Of a stretch of 64,000 nucleotides of DNA, positions 7,719-16,352 are shown one piece after another; position 1 is the first letter of the stretch, and each line of letters starts with the position of its first letter. The stretch covers positions 1,674,001-1,738,000 of the forward strand of contig NZ_JAFBCS010000001.1 of assembly GCF_016907845.1 (NCBI RefSeq), in the 5' to 3' direction. The position numbers and the translations under genes are program-made. This DNA is from Arcanobacterium pluranimalium (GTDB lineage Bacteria > Actinomycetota > Actinomycetes > Actinomycetales > Actinomycetaceae). Under the pieces are notes generated by a model. The model had not been told where the DNA came from, did not search any database, and saw only the letters and a list, made by a program, of their open reading frames with translations.

Positions 7719-8597
7719 ATGGCACAGCGCAACCAGCAAATATTTCCGCAGTCGATACAAACCGAGATGTCGAATTTGGAAGTTCGATCTCAGCCCGGCA
7801 ATCCAGATTTGCTCACTTTGTGGGTCGATGGCGTTGAATCTTCGGCGATCAAATTATCTGATGCGCATTTCTTAGAATTTGAATACATGGAACACATCCG
7901 AATCGCCATAGATTCGATGTATGCCCAGTGTGCACCTCTAAAAGTTCTCCACCTTGGAGGCGGCGGATGCGCATTAGCTCGCGCACTCCACGCTGACCGA
8001 CCCAAGTCTCGCCAGCTAGCGATCGAGATCGATCCACAACTAGCTGAATTCGCACGGCTTTGGTTCGATCTCCCACGCTCCCCGTCCTTGCGAATCCGCA
8101 GCCAAGACGCAAGAATCACACTCGACACGAACCAAGGACGCTGGGATGTGATCATTCGCGATGCGTTTTCCCAAGGCCAAGTTCCCGATCCGCTGCGGAC
8201 TGTAGAAGCGCATCAACGAGCGCAATCCATGCTCGGAGACGACGGTCTGTACTGCTTAAATATTGCGGGAAGCAAGGGTCTTGCCCAGTTTTTCGAAGAG
8301 GTTCAAGCTGTTGCGCAAAGTTTCAAACACCTCGCCGCAATTTCTGATCCAGCGATCTTTAAAAATCGGAGATTTGGCAATATCGTGCTTTTAGCCAGCA
8401 ACCGGGAGATAGACACAGACGAAATTTCCCGGCAAGTGCGTAAACTCCCGCTTCCTACCTCGGTCATCACCGAAGCAGTTTTGGATCGCGGCGCACAAAG
8501 CGCAAAAGCACTCACGGACGCGGATATTGGTTGGCTACCGTCACCACGCAGCGGCACGGCAAATAACACCAGCTCATCAGACTTAAGCGGAGAATAA
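7719..8597 (+). CDS. Spermidine synthase-like class I methyltransferase-fold protein
   Basis: 292-aa Rossmann-fold protein of the spermidine synthase family. The nucleotide-binding motif VLHLGGGGCALARAL (about residues 71-85) is followed by the acidic strand AIEIDPQLAEFARLW and the active-site region WDVIIRDAFSQGQVP, where the catalytic Asp of true spermidine synthases (DAF) is kept. The N-terminal part is short compared with polyamine enzymes, so the substrate is uncertain; many actinobacterial homologues are annotated only by fold. It is a single-gene unit convergent with the PAC2 gene across a 30-bp minisatellite. Confidence 0.8.
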   Translation: MAQRNQQIFPQSIQTEMSNLEVRSQPGNPDLLTLWVDGVESSAIKLSDAHFLEFEYMEHIRIAIDSMYAQCAPLKVLHLGGGGCALARALHADRPKSRQLAIEIDPQLAEFARLWFDLPRSPSLRIRSQDARITLDTNQGRWDVIIRDAFSQGQVPDPLRTVEAHQRAQSMLGDDGLYCLNIAGSKGLAQFFEEVQAVAQSFKHLAAISDPAIFKNRRFGNIVLLASNREIDTDEISRQVRKLPLPTSVITEAVLDRGAQSAKALTDADIGWLPSPRSGTANNTSSSDLSGE

Positions 8598-8610
8598 CTG
8601 CGCGGTCTAT

Positions 8611-8760
8611 GAAGCCTAGCGAGCCATGAGTGAGCATGCTATACGGGAGCAGTCGATAAGCACGCGCGCAATACATAGGCGACCGGCGAGTCAACGCACG
8701 ATACGCGAGCGACCACCGCGTCAACGCGCAGTACACAAGAGTGCATCAGCAAGCGCGCAT
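8611..8760. repeat. 30-bp degenerate tandem repeat (minisatellite), five units
   Basis: Units begin at 8611, 8641, 8671, 8701 and 8731. Units 3 and 4 share GCGACC, GTCAACGC and a leading ATAC. The array fills almost the whole gap between the two convergent genes. Either strand reads as degenerate 10-residue repeats, an effect of the 30-bp period and not a gene. Confidence 0.75.
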
Positions 8761-8777
8761 GAGCAAACATTTCGCTT

Positions 8778-9800
8778 TTACTGCCGACCCCGACGACGCC
8801 ACGCCCACCAGGATTTTCCGCTTCCTTCGTTGTCCGCATCGGAATGATCGCCAGACTTTGACTTAGACGGCGCCCGTTCACGATCGTGAGTAGGCCGCAC
8901 TTTACCTCGCAAATCCTCATCTTGCATCGCAAGAAACTCTTCAGCAGCTTTCCCGATTTCCTCTGAACTGGGGATTTCTGGCAGGGCTTCATCCGTCTTT
9001 GCGAAGCCAGCTTCTACGGAAGTCGCATCATATTCAAATTCAAGCTTTTGCAAAAGTTCTTCGAACTCAGCACCTTCAACCTGGAAACTGGCGATTTCTT
9101 CTTTCTGGCGGTCTTCGAGCTGCTCAAGATCGCCAAGTGGAAGCTTTGGTCCGCCGATTGTGGCAGTCATCTTAACCGCCGCGAGCGCACCTTGCACGAA
9201 AGGATGCGGACCTCGAGCCATATAAAAAGGTACTCGCACTCGTAAATTCGTCACGCAAATATCCGCTTTACCAGCAAAATACTCGAAAAAATCGGCAAGC
9301 GCACTGAAGTGTTCGGCTCGTCCTTGCACATATTGACCATCTTGCGCAGGCTGAGTGGTGCGAATGAGCATGTCAGCTGGCCGAGTATGCGGAACTGTAG
9401 CCGGCATTGCGGCGTAAGTAAGAACCTGTTCAACGCCAAATTTCTTTACGATATCGATAATGTCTTGAGTGATCGTATTCCAACGAAAATCTGGTTCTTG
9501 CCCACACAGATAAAGAAAATTCTTACCCGCAATATCAGTGACCAAATTGAGCTGCATTTGCGGAAAAGCGAGCTCATTGAGTTTTCCGTCAAGGTAGCTC
9601 ACGATTGGCCGCTGTGCGCGATAGTCATAGAGCAAATCTGAATCAAAAGTTGCAATATTAACTGCGTCTAAATCCGAAATCGTTGCATCAATAGCTTGCG
9701 AAATATCGCCTGCATCCACGAGTGGATCGATAAGGTTCATAACCAAATAAGGCACGCGAAGATCGGGGCGAGTTAGCTTGTACTCAATGAGTTCCGACAT
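8778..9800 (-). CDS. PAC2 family protein (proteasome assembly chaperone-like)
   Basis: 340-aa member of the PAC2/DUF75 family common in Actinobacteria. Typical elements are the N-terminal PYLVMNLIDPLVDAGDISQA, the YDYRAQRP motif, FLYLCGQEPDFRW, and YAAMPATVPHTRP. The C-terminal 60 residues are acidic and then charged/basic (EEFLAMQDEDLRGKVRP, ending KSWWAWRRRGRQ). Archaeal and eukaryotic relatives assist proteasome assembly; the bacterial role is not established, and no proteasome gene is in this window. It is transcribed alone and divergently from helR. Confidence 0.85.
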   Translation of the reverse strand: MSELIEYKLTRPDLRVPYLVMNLIDPLVDAGDISQAIDATISDLDAVNIATFDSDLLYDYRAQRPIVSYLDGKLNELAFPQMQLNLVTDIAGKNFLYLCGQEPDFRWNTITQDIIDIVKKFGVEQVLTYAAMPATVPHTRPADMLIRTTQPAQDGQYVQGRAEHFSALADFFEYFAGKADICVTNLRVRVPFYMARGPHPFVQGALAAVKMTATIGGPKLPLGDLEQLEDRQKEEIASFQVEGAEFEELLQKLEFEYDATSVEAGFAKTDEALPEIPSSEEIGKAAEEFLAMQDEDLRGKVRPTHDRERAPSKSKSGDHSDADNEGSGKSWWAWRRRGRQ

Positions 9801-10004
9801 CTACTTCCTCACTTAGTTGATGGATGGCACTGGTGAACAATTGTGTTTGAGCAACACTCTCAACAGCTAGTAGTTAATTCAACTTTGCCATATTCAACGC
9901 ACACTATCATCGTCTGGTTGCGTAGGATTGATCACCTCCAGATGGCGCTGCATATCTAAATAGTGGATAATTGTTTGGCTACATTTTTCGTGCAAGGAGT
10001 ATTC

Positions 10005-12269
10005 ATGGCAGCCGAATCGAACTCTGCGAACTCAAAGAGTTCAGAAGATAACGCACTCGCACGCGCGATTGCGCAAGAACAGCGATTCGCTAACCTCGCA
10101 TACGCCGCCCTCGACGAGCAGCGCGATTATTACACGCAGCAATTAAAAAAAGTTCGCTCTCAAGGTGGAACTGGCACTCCCAGCGCACGCAGTGAACGCG
10201 ACTCTTTCGCAGCTCATTACGAAGAAAACCTCACCAGGTTGCGCAATGTTGAAAACAGACTAGTTCTAGGCAGGCTCGATTCTAAATCTCAAAAAGTGAC
10301 CCATATTGGCCGGCTCACTTTGCGCGACGAAAATCAACACATCTTGCTCACCGATTGGCGCGCCCCTCAATCTGAACCGTTTTACCAGGCAACCGCAGCA
10401 GAACCGGGCGACGTCGTGCGCCGTCGTCATATTCAATTGCGTTTACGAGAAGTGACGAATGTTGAAGATGAGCTCCTCATTGCCGATTCACAGCAAGACT
10501 CGGAGCTCAACCTCACCGGCGAAGGCGCCCTTTTCGCAGCAATGAGCAAGGCACGCGATGGAAAAATGGGCGATATTGTAGCGACGATTCAAGCTGAGCA
10601 GGACGAAATCATTCGATCCCCCGCAAAAGGCGTGCTCGTCGTACAAGGTGGCCCCGGCACGGGAAAGACGGCGGTGGCTCTGCATCGCGCCGCATATCTG
10701 CTGTACACCCACCGCGAGCAGTTCAGCCATTCGGGCGTGCTGATCGTTGGACCTTCTCACTCTTTTTTGAGATACATCGATCAAGTTCTTCCCTCGCTGG
10801 GAGAATCCGACGTCGTGTCAACAACTCTCGATGATCTCCTCCCCTTTGTTCATGCCACGATTGAAGAAAGTGAAGAAGCTGCCCACCTAAAAGGAAGACT
10901 CATCTGGTCCGAGATCGTCAAACGGGCAGTGCGCCAGATTTTACAACGGCCGCTTTCGCAACCGAAAGTGTTCGTCGTCTCGGGCAAAAAGCTTCATCTC
11001 ACTCCAAAAGACGTGCACAATGCTCAACAAAAAGCTCACCGCAGTGGCAAACCGCATAACGAGGCCCGAGAGACTTACGCAAAATACCTCGTCAATGTGC
11101 TTGCTGAGCAACTAGCTGCGGCGCAGCACACCACTTTGACGGACAGCGATTGGCTCATCGCTGATGTGGCTTCGGATCCTGATGTGCGCCGCGAAATCAA
11201 CTTGCACTGGCTACCAGCTTCCCCGCAGTGGATTTTTGAGCATATATTGAAGTGGCCACAGCTGCTTGAAGAAATCGCACCTGAGCTCACGCCTTCCGAA
11301 CGCGCACTTTTGCACCGTGCGCCAGGATCGGGATTCACTAGAGCCGATATTGCAATATTGGACGAATTTGCCGAGCATCTTGGCGAATTCTTAACTGACG
11401 AACAACGCAAGCAACAAGCGGATGTTGCAGCGCAAAATCAGATGCTCTCCCAGTATGTAGAACAAACGATGTCCACCCTCAATCTCGGTTCAGGAATCGT
11501 CAATGCCGGGCACATGACTGAGCGATGGAGTCACTCAGATTCGGCAGATACGCTAGCAGATCGGGCAGCTCATGATCGTTCGTGGACGTACGGCCATATC
11601 GTCGTCGATGAAGCTCAGGAGTTATCGCCGATGCAGTGGCGAATGCTGGCGCGGCGCAACCCGAGCCGGTCGATGACTATTGTTGGCGATCTTGATCAAC
11701 GTCCATCAGGTGCGCCAGAAGGCGGATGGCCTGCCGCTTTAGGGAAACTCGCCGAGAATCACCGCGTCGCGATGCTCACTATCAGTTATCGAACGCCGGC
11801 AACTATTCTCGGCCACGCCACGCGCGCCATGGATGAAGCCGGTTATCCAGTACGGACGATTCGCGCTGCTCGCGATCTTCCCAATGCTTATACGTCGTTT
11901 TCCCTTCCCGACGACGATCTGCCGGGTTTCCTTGTAGACACAGTCATGGAGCAGTCGAAAATACTTGACGATAAGTATGGCAATGGCCTGGGAACTATCG
12001 CTGTGATCACCTCACTTTCCCAACGCCAATCGATTGCCGAGATTTTACTTAACTCAGAGGAAATTCCAGCCAATACAATCGATACCGAAGGCACTGGATT
12101 GGCGCGTCGCGTGCAGATTGTGGACGCGAGAATGGCGAAAGGTCTTGAGTACGACGTCGTTATTCTCGTTGCGCCAGACGAAATTTTGGCCGATGGACCA
12201 GGCGATTTATACGTTGCCATGACGCGTGCAACAGCCGCACTGGTCTCAATTCAACCGCAGCGTTCGTAA
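10005..12269 (+). CDS. helR: HelR/HelD-type RNA polymerase-recycling ATPase (UvrD-like helicase fold)
   Basis: 754-aa SF1-type motor. The N-terminal coiled-coil (LARAIAQEQRFANLAYAALDEQ onward) and the IGRLTLRDENQHILLTDWRA segment are characteristic of HelD/HelR, not of repair helicases. Walker A is QGGPGTGKTAVALHRAA, Walker B IVVDEAQELSPMQWRML; the C-terminal motor domain has VDARMAKGLEYDVVIL and YVAMTRA. ATG 10005 is chosen for AAGGAG five bases upstream; an upstream ATG at 9963 lacks a site. Known relatives release stalled RNA polymerase, and actinobacterial HelR can displace rifamycin from it. Monocistronic in appearance. Confidence 0.88.
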   Translation: MAAESNSANSKSSEDNALARAIAQEQRFANLAYAALDEQRDYYTQQLKKVRSQGGTGTPSARSERDSFAAHYEENLTRLRNVENRLVLGRLDSKSQKVTHIGRLTLRDENQHILLTDWRAPQSEPFYQATAAEPGDVVRRRHIQLRLREVTNVEDELLIADSQQDSELNLTGEGALFAAMSKARDGKMGDIVATIQAEQDEIIRSPAKGVLVVQGGPGTGKTAVALHRAAYLLYTHREQFSHSGVLIVGPSHSFLRYIDQVLPSLGESDVVSTTLDDLLPFVHATIEESEEAAHLKGRLIWSEIVKRAVRQILQRPLSQPKVFVVSGKKLHLTPKDVHNAQQKAHRSGKPHNEARETYAKYLVNVLAEQLAAAQHTTLTDSDWLIADVASDPDVRREINLHWLPASPQWIFEHILKWPQLLEEIAPELTPSERALLHRAPGSGFTRADIAILDEFAEHLGEFLTDEQRKQQADVAAQNQMLSQYVEQTMSTLNLGSGIVNAGHMTERWSHSDSADTLADRAAHDRSWTYGHIVVDEAQELSPMQWRMLARRNPSRSMTIVGDLDQRPSGAPEGGWPAALGKLAENHRVAMLTISYRTPATILGHATRAMDEAGYPVRTIRAARDLPNAYTSFSLPDDDLPGFLVDTVMEQSKILDDKYGNGLGTIAVITSLSQRQSIAEILLNSEEIPANTIDTEGTGLARRVQIVDARMAKGLEYDVVILVAPDEILADGPGDLYVAMTRATAALVSIQPQRS

Positions 12270-12388
12270 TTGGATTGTTATTGACTAGTTCGTTCTCCAT
12301 TTAATTTTTGACGGAACGTTTGGCTCAAAATCATTTCGCATCATGGTACTTGCTTGAAAAATAAGTAGATTCGCCACACAGTAGAGAT

Positions 12389-13597
12389 GTGACTAAGATA
12401 CTGCTGCTTGAGAACCCTCACACTTCTGCCGACGAGATTTTTCATAAACGCGGTTACGAAATTCGTAGAATTTCCGGCGCGCTCGACGAAGATGAACTTA
12501 TTGCTGCTCTAGACTGCGTTGACGTGCTCGGACTGCGTTCAAAAACTTTCGTTACTCAACGAGTAATCGAGTCTGCGCCATCGCTGACTGCAATCGGAGC
12601 ATTTTGCATCGGCACCAACCAAATAGATCTTCATGCAGCAAGTGAACATGGCATTGCCGTATTCAACGCTCCATATTCGAATACTCGATCAGTAGTCGAG
12701 ATGGTTATCGGCGAACTCATTGCCTTAACTCGGCAGATTCCGCAGCGCAATGACGCACTTCATCGAGGAATATGGGAAAAATCTGCCGATGGCTCTCACG
12801 AAGTTCGCGGTAAAACACTCGGAATTATTGGCTATGGGTCAATTGGATCTCAGCTTTCTGTGGTTGCCGAAGCAATAGGAATGAACGTCGTCTTTTACGA
12901 TATTGCTGAAAAACTTGCGCTCGGAAATGCACAGCGCACTCCCACGCTCGATGCCCTCTTAGCTCAGTCGGACGTGGTGAGCCTGCATATCGACGGGCGC
13001 GCATCAAATACGAATTTCTTCTCGCGCGCAATGTTCGACAAAATGAAGCGAGGTTCCGTATTCATCAATCTTTCCCGCGGTCATATCGTCGATCTTGAAG
13101 CTCTACGTGAAAAGCTTATCGACGGCACGATCGCAGGCGCTGGTATCGACGTCTTCCCAGAAGAACCAAATGCCAATGGTGACCATTTTGAGTCCTGCTT
13201 GGCAGAGTTCCCCAATGTGATTCTCACTCCGCATATTGGCGGATCGACGCTTGAAGCGCAGGAATCGATCGGACAGTTCGTATCGACGAAACTTGTGAAT
13301 TACCTGCATAAAGGCGAAACAGACATGTCTGTGAATCTACCTAATCTGGCTTCTTCGCCTGCTGAGGATGCTCTTTACAGGGTAGCTTGGGTACATCGCA
13401 ATACACCGGGCGCATTGGCACGGGTAAATCAGCTGTTCGCAAACGCAGGTGCAAATATCACTTATCAGTCCCTCGCTACTGAAGGTGAGTATGGTTACAT
13501 GGTCACTGACTCAACTACCGACATTCCTGAACTAGTCTTAGAAGAGCTTCAGCAATCGCCGATGCATGTTCGTCTCCGAGTCTTGCGAAAAGGATAG
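12389..13597 (+). CDS. serA: D-3-phosphoglycerate dehydrogenase
   Basis: First step of serine synthesis, NAD-dependent oxidation of 3-phosphoglycerate. NAD-binding motif LGIIGYGSIGSQLSVVAEAIGM; catalytic Arg in LRSKTFV region and INLSRGHIVDLEAL, Glu in GAGIDVFPEEP, His in ILTPHIGGSTLEAQ. A C-terminal ACT domain (HRNTPGALARVNQLFANAGANI) indicates serine feedback. The 402-aa architecture is that of the E. coli-type enzyme and not of the 530-aa form usual in many Actinobacteria. Start is GTG 12389; the ATG two bases earlier is out of frame and closed at once by TGA. It is followed by the acyl-CoA ligase gene. Confidence 0.93.
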   Translation: MTKILLLENPHTSADEIFHKRGYEIRRISGALDEDELIAALDCVDVLGLRSKTFVTQRVIESAPSLTAIGAFCIGTNQIDLHAASEHGIAVFNAPYSNTRSVVEMVIGELIALTRQIPQRNDALHRGIWEKSADGSHEVRGKTLGIIGYGSIGSQLSVVAEAIGMNVVFYDIAEKLALGNAQRTPTLDALLAQSDVVSLHIDGRASNTNFFSRAMFDKMKRGSVFINLSRGHIVDLEALREKLIDGTIAGAGIDVFPEEPNANGDHFESCLAEFPNVILTPHIGGSTLEAQESIGQFVSTKLVNYLHKGETDMSVNLPNLASSPAEDALYRVAWVHRNTPGALARVNQLFANAGANITYQSLATEGEYGYMVTDSTTDIPELVLEELQQSPMHVRLRVLRKG

Positions 13598-13650
13598 CCT
13601 ATTCCATAGCGAATAGAATAAACATCGCGTACTTCACGGCATTCATGCAG

Positions 13651-13697
13651 TGGACGATTTAATGATATTTGATTACAATTACGGCAATGTCCGTAAT
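13651..13697 (+). promoter_or_regulatory. Promoter with overlapping palindromic operator for the acyl-CoA ligase gene
   Basis: -35 TGGACG (13651-13656), 17-bp spacer, -10 TACAAT (13674-13679). A perfect 7-bp inverted repeat ATTACGG-N6-CCGTAAT (13678-13697) overlaps the -10 box and predicted start point, the usual position of a repressor site. The regulator is not identifiable from the window. Confidence 0.6.
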
Positions 13698-13717
13698 ACC
13701 AGGATGGAGATGCCATC

Positions 13718-15796
13718 GTGAACTCAGCTCAAGAACAAGCTTTTTCGCACTACAGTGACGGTGTTCAACGAAATATTGAACCTGTCACAGACACTCTCGA
13801 GAAAGCGCTCGATGCAGCGGTAGCAGATTTTCCTGACCGCGTAGCCGTTGATTTTCTCGGCCGTGAATACACCTATTCAGATATTCTCGACCAAGTAAAA
13901 CGCGCCGCAACTGTACTCACGATGTGCGGGGTTCGGCGAGGCGACGTCGTCTCACTTATTTTGCCAAACTGCCCTCAGCACTACGTCGCATTCTATGCAG
14001 CAACCTACCTGGGAGCTACCGTTTCTGAGCACAATCCTTTGGCTCCCCCAGCTCAGCTTCTTGAGCAGTTAAAATCCAACGGCGCGCGAATCGTCATCGC
14101 CTGGGAACAGACAGTTGAAAAGATCACCGCTGATTCTTCCCTGCACGGTTTTACGTATCTAGCAGTAGATATTACGCGGGCTCTTCCTCACAAATCGCAA
14201 ATTCTACTCAAACTCCCGCTCAAAGCAGCTCGTACGCAGAGGGCGAAACTGCGAGGCAAAGTACCTCCAGGAGTGCACTCTTGGGACAACCAGGTAGCTC
14301 ATGCAGCGCCGATGAACCTCGCCTCGCTCAATGGTCCAGCCTTAGACGACGTCGCCGTCCTTATTCAAACGGGCGGAACCACCGGCAGTCCAAAAGCTGT
14401 ACAGCTAACTCACCGCAATATCGTTTCCAATGCTCGACAAGTAGAGTATTGGATCACGGATTTCGAGCGCGGCGCGGAAACCGTAGCTGCTGTATTGCCT
14501 TTCTTCCACGCTTTCGGTCTCCAGCTTTCGTTGTCTGTGTGCGTAAGTATGGCTGCCACCCAAGTAATGACGCCAAGTTTTGATGTGGATATCTTGTTGG
14601 CTGCACATTCTCGCCATCCGATCACATTCTTTGGTGGCGTACCACCAATGTTCGACAAAATCCTCAAAGCGATTGAAAACAGACCGGAAGCAGATCTTAA
14701 GTCGATTCGGTTCTCGGTTAGTGGCGCCATGCCGCTAGCTCCTGAGCTTGCCACTCGCTGGGAAGAAGCTACCGGCGGATTCATGATTGAGGGCTATGGC
14801 ATGAGCGAAGCCAGCCCAGTGATTGCCGGATCGCCATATTCGAATCAGCGCCGCCCGTCAACCTTAGGGCTGCCTTTCCCGTCCACCGAAGTCATCATCG
14901 TCAATCCAGATGACCCGGATTCTGAGATGCCAGTTGGTGAGGTGGGCGAAATTCTCGTACGTGGACCACAGGTGTTTGTTGGCTACCACAACAATCCTGA
15001 AGAAACAGCCAATGTGCTGTGGAATGGCTGGCTTCGTACCGGAGATCTGGCTCGTTGGGACGACGGCTTCCTCGTCATGGCTGATCGTAAGAAAGAATTA
15101 ATCATCAATGGTGGCTTTAACGTCTACCCCTCCGAGGTTGAGTCAGCAGTACGCGACATGCCCGGCGTCGTAGATGTAGCTGTTATTGGCATGCCTGCTG
15201 ATTCTTTCGGCGAATCAGTTGTTGCTGCATTAGTGCTCGAACCTGGCGCGAAGGTGGATTTAGAATCAGTACGGCGTTGGACCGAAGGGAAACTTTCCCA
15301 TTACGCCATGCCAAAATCCATCGCGATTCTCGATGATTTGCCACGTTCACAGCTTGGTAAGGTCATGCGTAAGAGCGTCAAAGAACAACTTCAGCAATTC
15401 GAACTTTCCTCCGGGCAATGGCGTCAGAAACTCTCTGATGCTTCGTCAGCAGCCAGTGCACGCTTTGAAACCTATTTGCAGTCGATTCATTCCTTAAGTG
15501 GCGCCACCCAAGACCAGCTTAAGGCTTGGAGTGAAGCCAATAGTGCCCAGCTTGATCGAATTAAAACATGGGTGAATGACCATACGCCGACGACGGAAGA
15601 AATACGTTCTTTTGCAGAGAGCAATGGCATCACAGTCGACAATTTCAAGACTTGGATCGCTCAGTTCACTGCGGCTAAGTCTGCAGACGATGTCGATTCA
15701 CCCGCGGACGAAAGCGACGAAAAAGCCGAAGCTGATCAAACAGCCGAAAAGACTGAAAAGATCGAAAGCGACGAAAAAGACGGCGAGACCAAGTAG
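13718..15796 (+). CDS. fadD: Long-chain fatty-acyl-CoA synthetase (AMP-forming) with unusual C-terminal extension
   Basis: Adenylate-forming enzyme that activates fatty acids with ATP and CoA. P-loop-like motif IQTGGTTGSPKAVQLTHRN (about 212-230), YGMSEASP (A5), RTGDLARWDDGFLVMADRKK (A7/A8) and the catalytic Lys in RSQLGKVMRK (A10). Normal enzymes end near residue 560. This protein continues for about 130 residues with two related segments (QLKAWSEANSAQLDRIKTW and EIRSFAESNGITVDNFKTW) and then a Glu/Asp/Lys-rich tail. GTG 13718 has GGAG upstream. No beta-oxidation genes are adjacent, so lipid assembly from exogenous fatty acid is as likely as degradation. Confidence 0.9.
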   Translation: MNSAQEQAFSHYSDGVQRNIEPVTDTLEKALDAAVADFPDRVAVDFLGREYTYSDILDQVKRAATVLTMCGVRRGDVVSLILPNCPQHYVAFYAATYLGATVSEHNPLAPPAQLLEQLKSNGARIVIAWEQTVEKITADSSLHGFTYLAVDITRALPHKSQILLKLPLKAARTQRAKLRGKVPPGVHSWDNQVAHAAPMNLASLNGPALDDVAVLIQTGGTTGSPKAVQLTHRNIVSNARQVEYWITDFERGAETVAAVLPFFHAFGLQLSLSVCVSMAATQVMTPSFDVDILLAAHSRHPITFFGGVPPMFDKILKAIENRPEADLKSIRFSVSGAMPLAPELATRWEEATGGFMIEGYGMSEASPVIAGSPYSNQRRPSTLGLPFPSTEVIIVNPDDPDSEMPVGEVGEILVRGPQVFVGYHNNPEETANVLWNGWLRTGDLARWDDGFLVMADRKKELIINGGFNVYPSEVESAVRDMPGVVDVAVIGMPADSFGESVVAALVLEPGAKVDLESVRRWTEGKLSHYAMPKSIAILDDLPRSQLGKVMRKSVKEQLQQFELSSGQWRQKLSDASSAASARFETYLQSIHSLSGATQDQLKAWSEANSAQLDRIKTWVNDHTPTTEEIRSFAESNGITVDNFKTWIAQFTAAKSADDVDSPADESDEKAEADQTAEKTEKIESDEKDGETK

Positions 15797-15840
15797 TCGA
15801 GCTGCTCAATTATCGAATTGACTTAGTGGAACTAGTGAAA

Positions 15841-16296
15841 CTATTGCGCGGCTGATTCTTGACGCAATTCGCTGATGGCATGCTCGAAATCTTCAAGTGT
15901 GTCAAAACTCGAATACACCGAAGCAAATCGCAAGTAGGCGATTTGATCAAGTTCGCGCAATGGTTCCAAAATTGCGAGTCCGATATCGTGCGCTTCTATC
16001 TGTGAAACGCCATTCAAGCGAACCGTCTCTTCAACTTGCTGTGCGAGCACAGCAAGTTGATCTTCAGTAACTGGTCGCCCTTGGCAAGCCTTTCCAACTC
16101 CCGACATAATTTTTTCTCGACTAAACGGCTCGCTCGCACCAGAACGCTTAATGACCGTCAGTGATGCAGTCTCAGTTGTAGAAAACCGGCGTTTACATTC
16201 GAGACACTCCCGCCTACGGCGAATGGTAAATCCATCATCGCTGGTACGAGTATCAATAACGCGAGAGTCGGGGTGGCGACAAAATGGGCAATGCAT
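15841..16296 (-). CDS. nrdR: NrdR, ribonucleotide reductase repressor
   Basis: Represses nrd genes in response to ATP/dATP. The zinc ribbon has Cys3, Cys6, Cys31 and Cys34 ([30 protein letters not shown]), followed by an ATP-cone domain ([20 protein letters not shown]). At 151 aa it is standard. It lies 56 bp downstream of the SOS-controlled gene on the same strand, so part of its transcription may come from that promoter, the same order as Rv2718c-Rv2719c-lexA in M. tuberculosis. Confidence 0.96.
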   Translation of the reverse strand: MHCPFCRHPDSRVIDTRTSDDGFTIRRRRECLECKRRFSTTETASLTVIKRSGASEPFSREKIMSGVGKACQGRPVTEDQLAVLAQQVEETVRLNGVSQIEAHDIGLAILEPLRELDQIAYLRFASVYSSFDTLEDFEHAISELRQESAAQ

Positions 16297-16352
16297 ACGC
16301 CCAAAATAGTGCCATTCAGCTGTAAAGGCAAGTTAGATGAAACTCAATAAGC

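Noticed and set aside
8626-8847. Small open frames with 10-residue repeats on both strands
   Set aside because: Produced by the 30-bp period of the minisatellite; no start signals.
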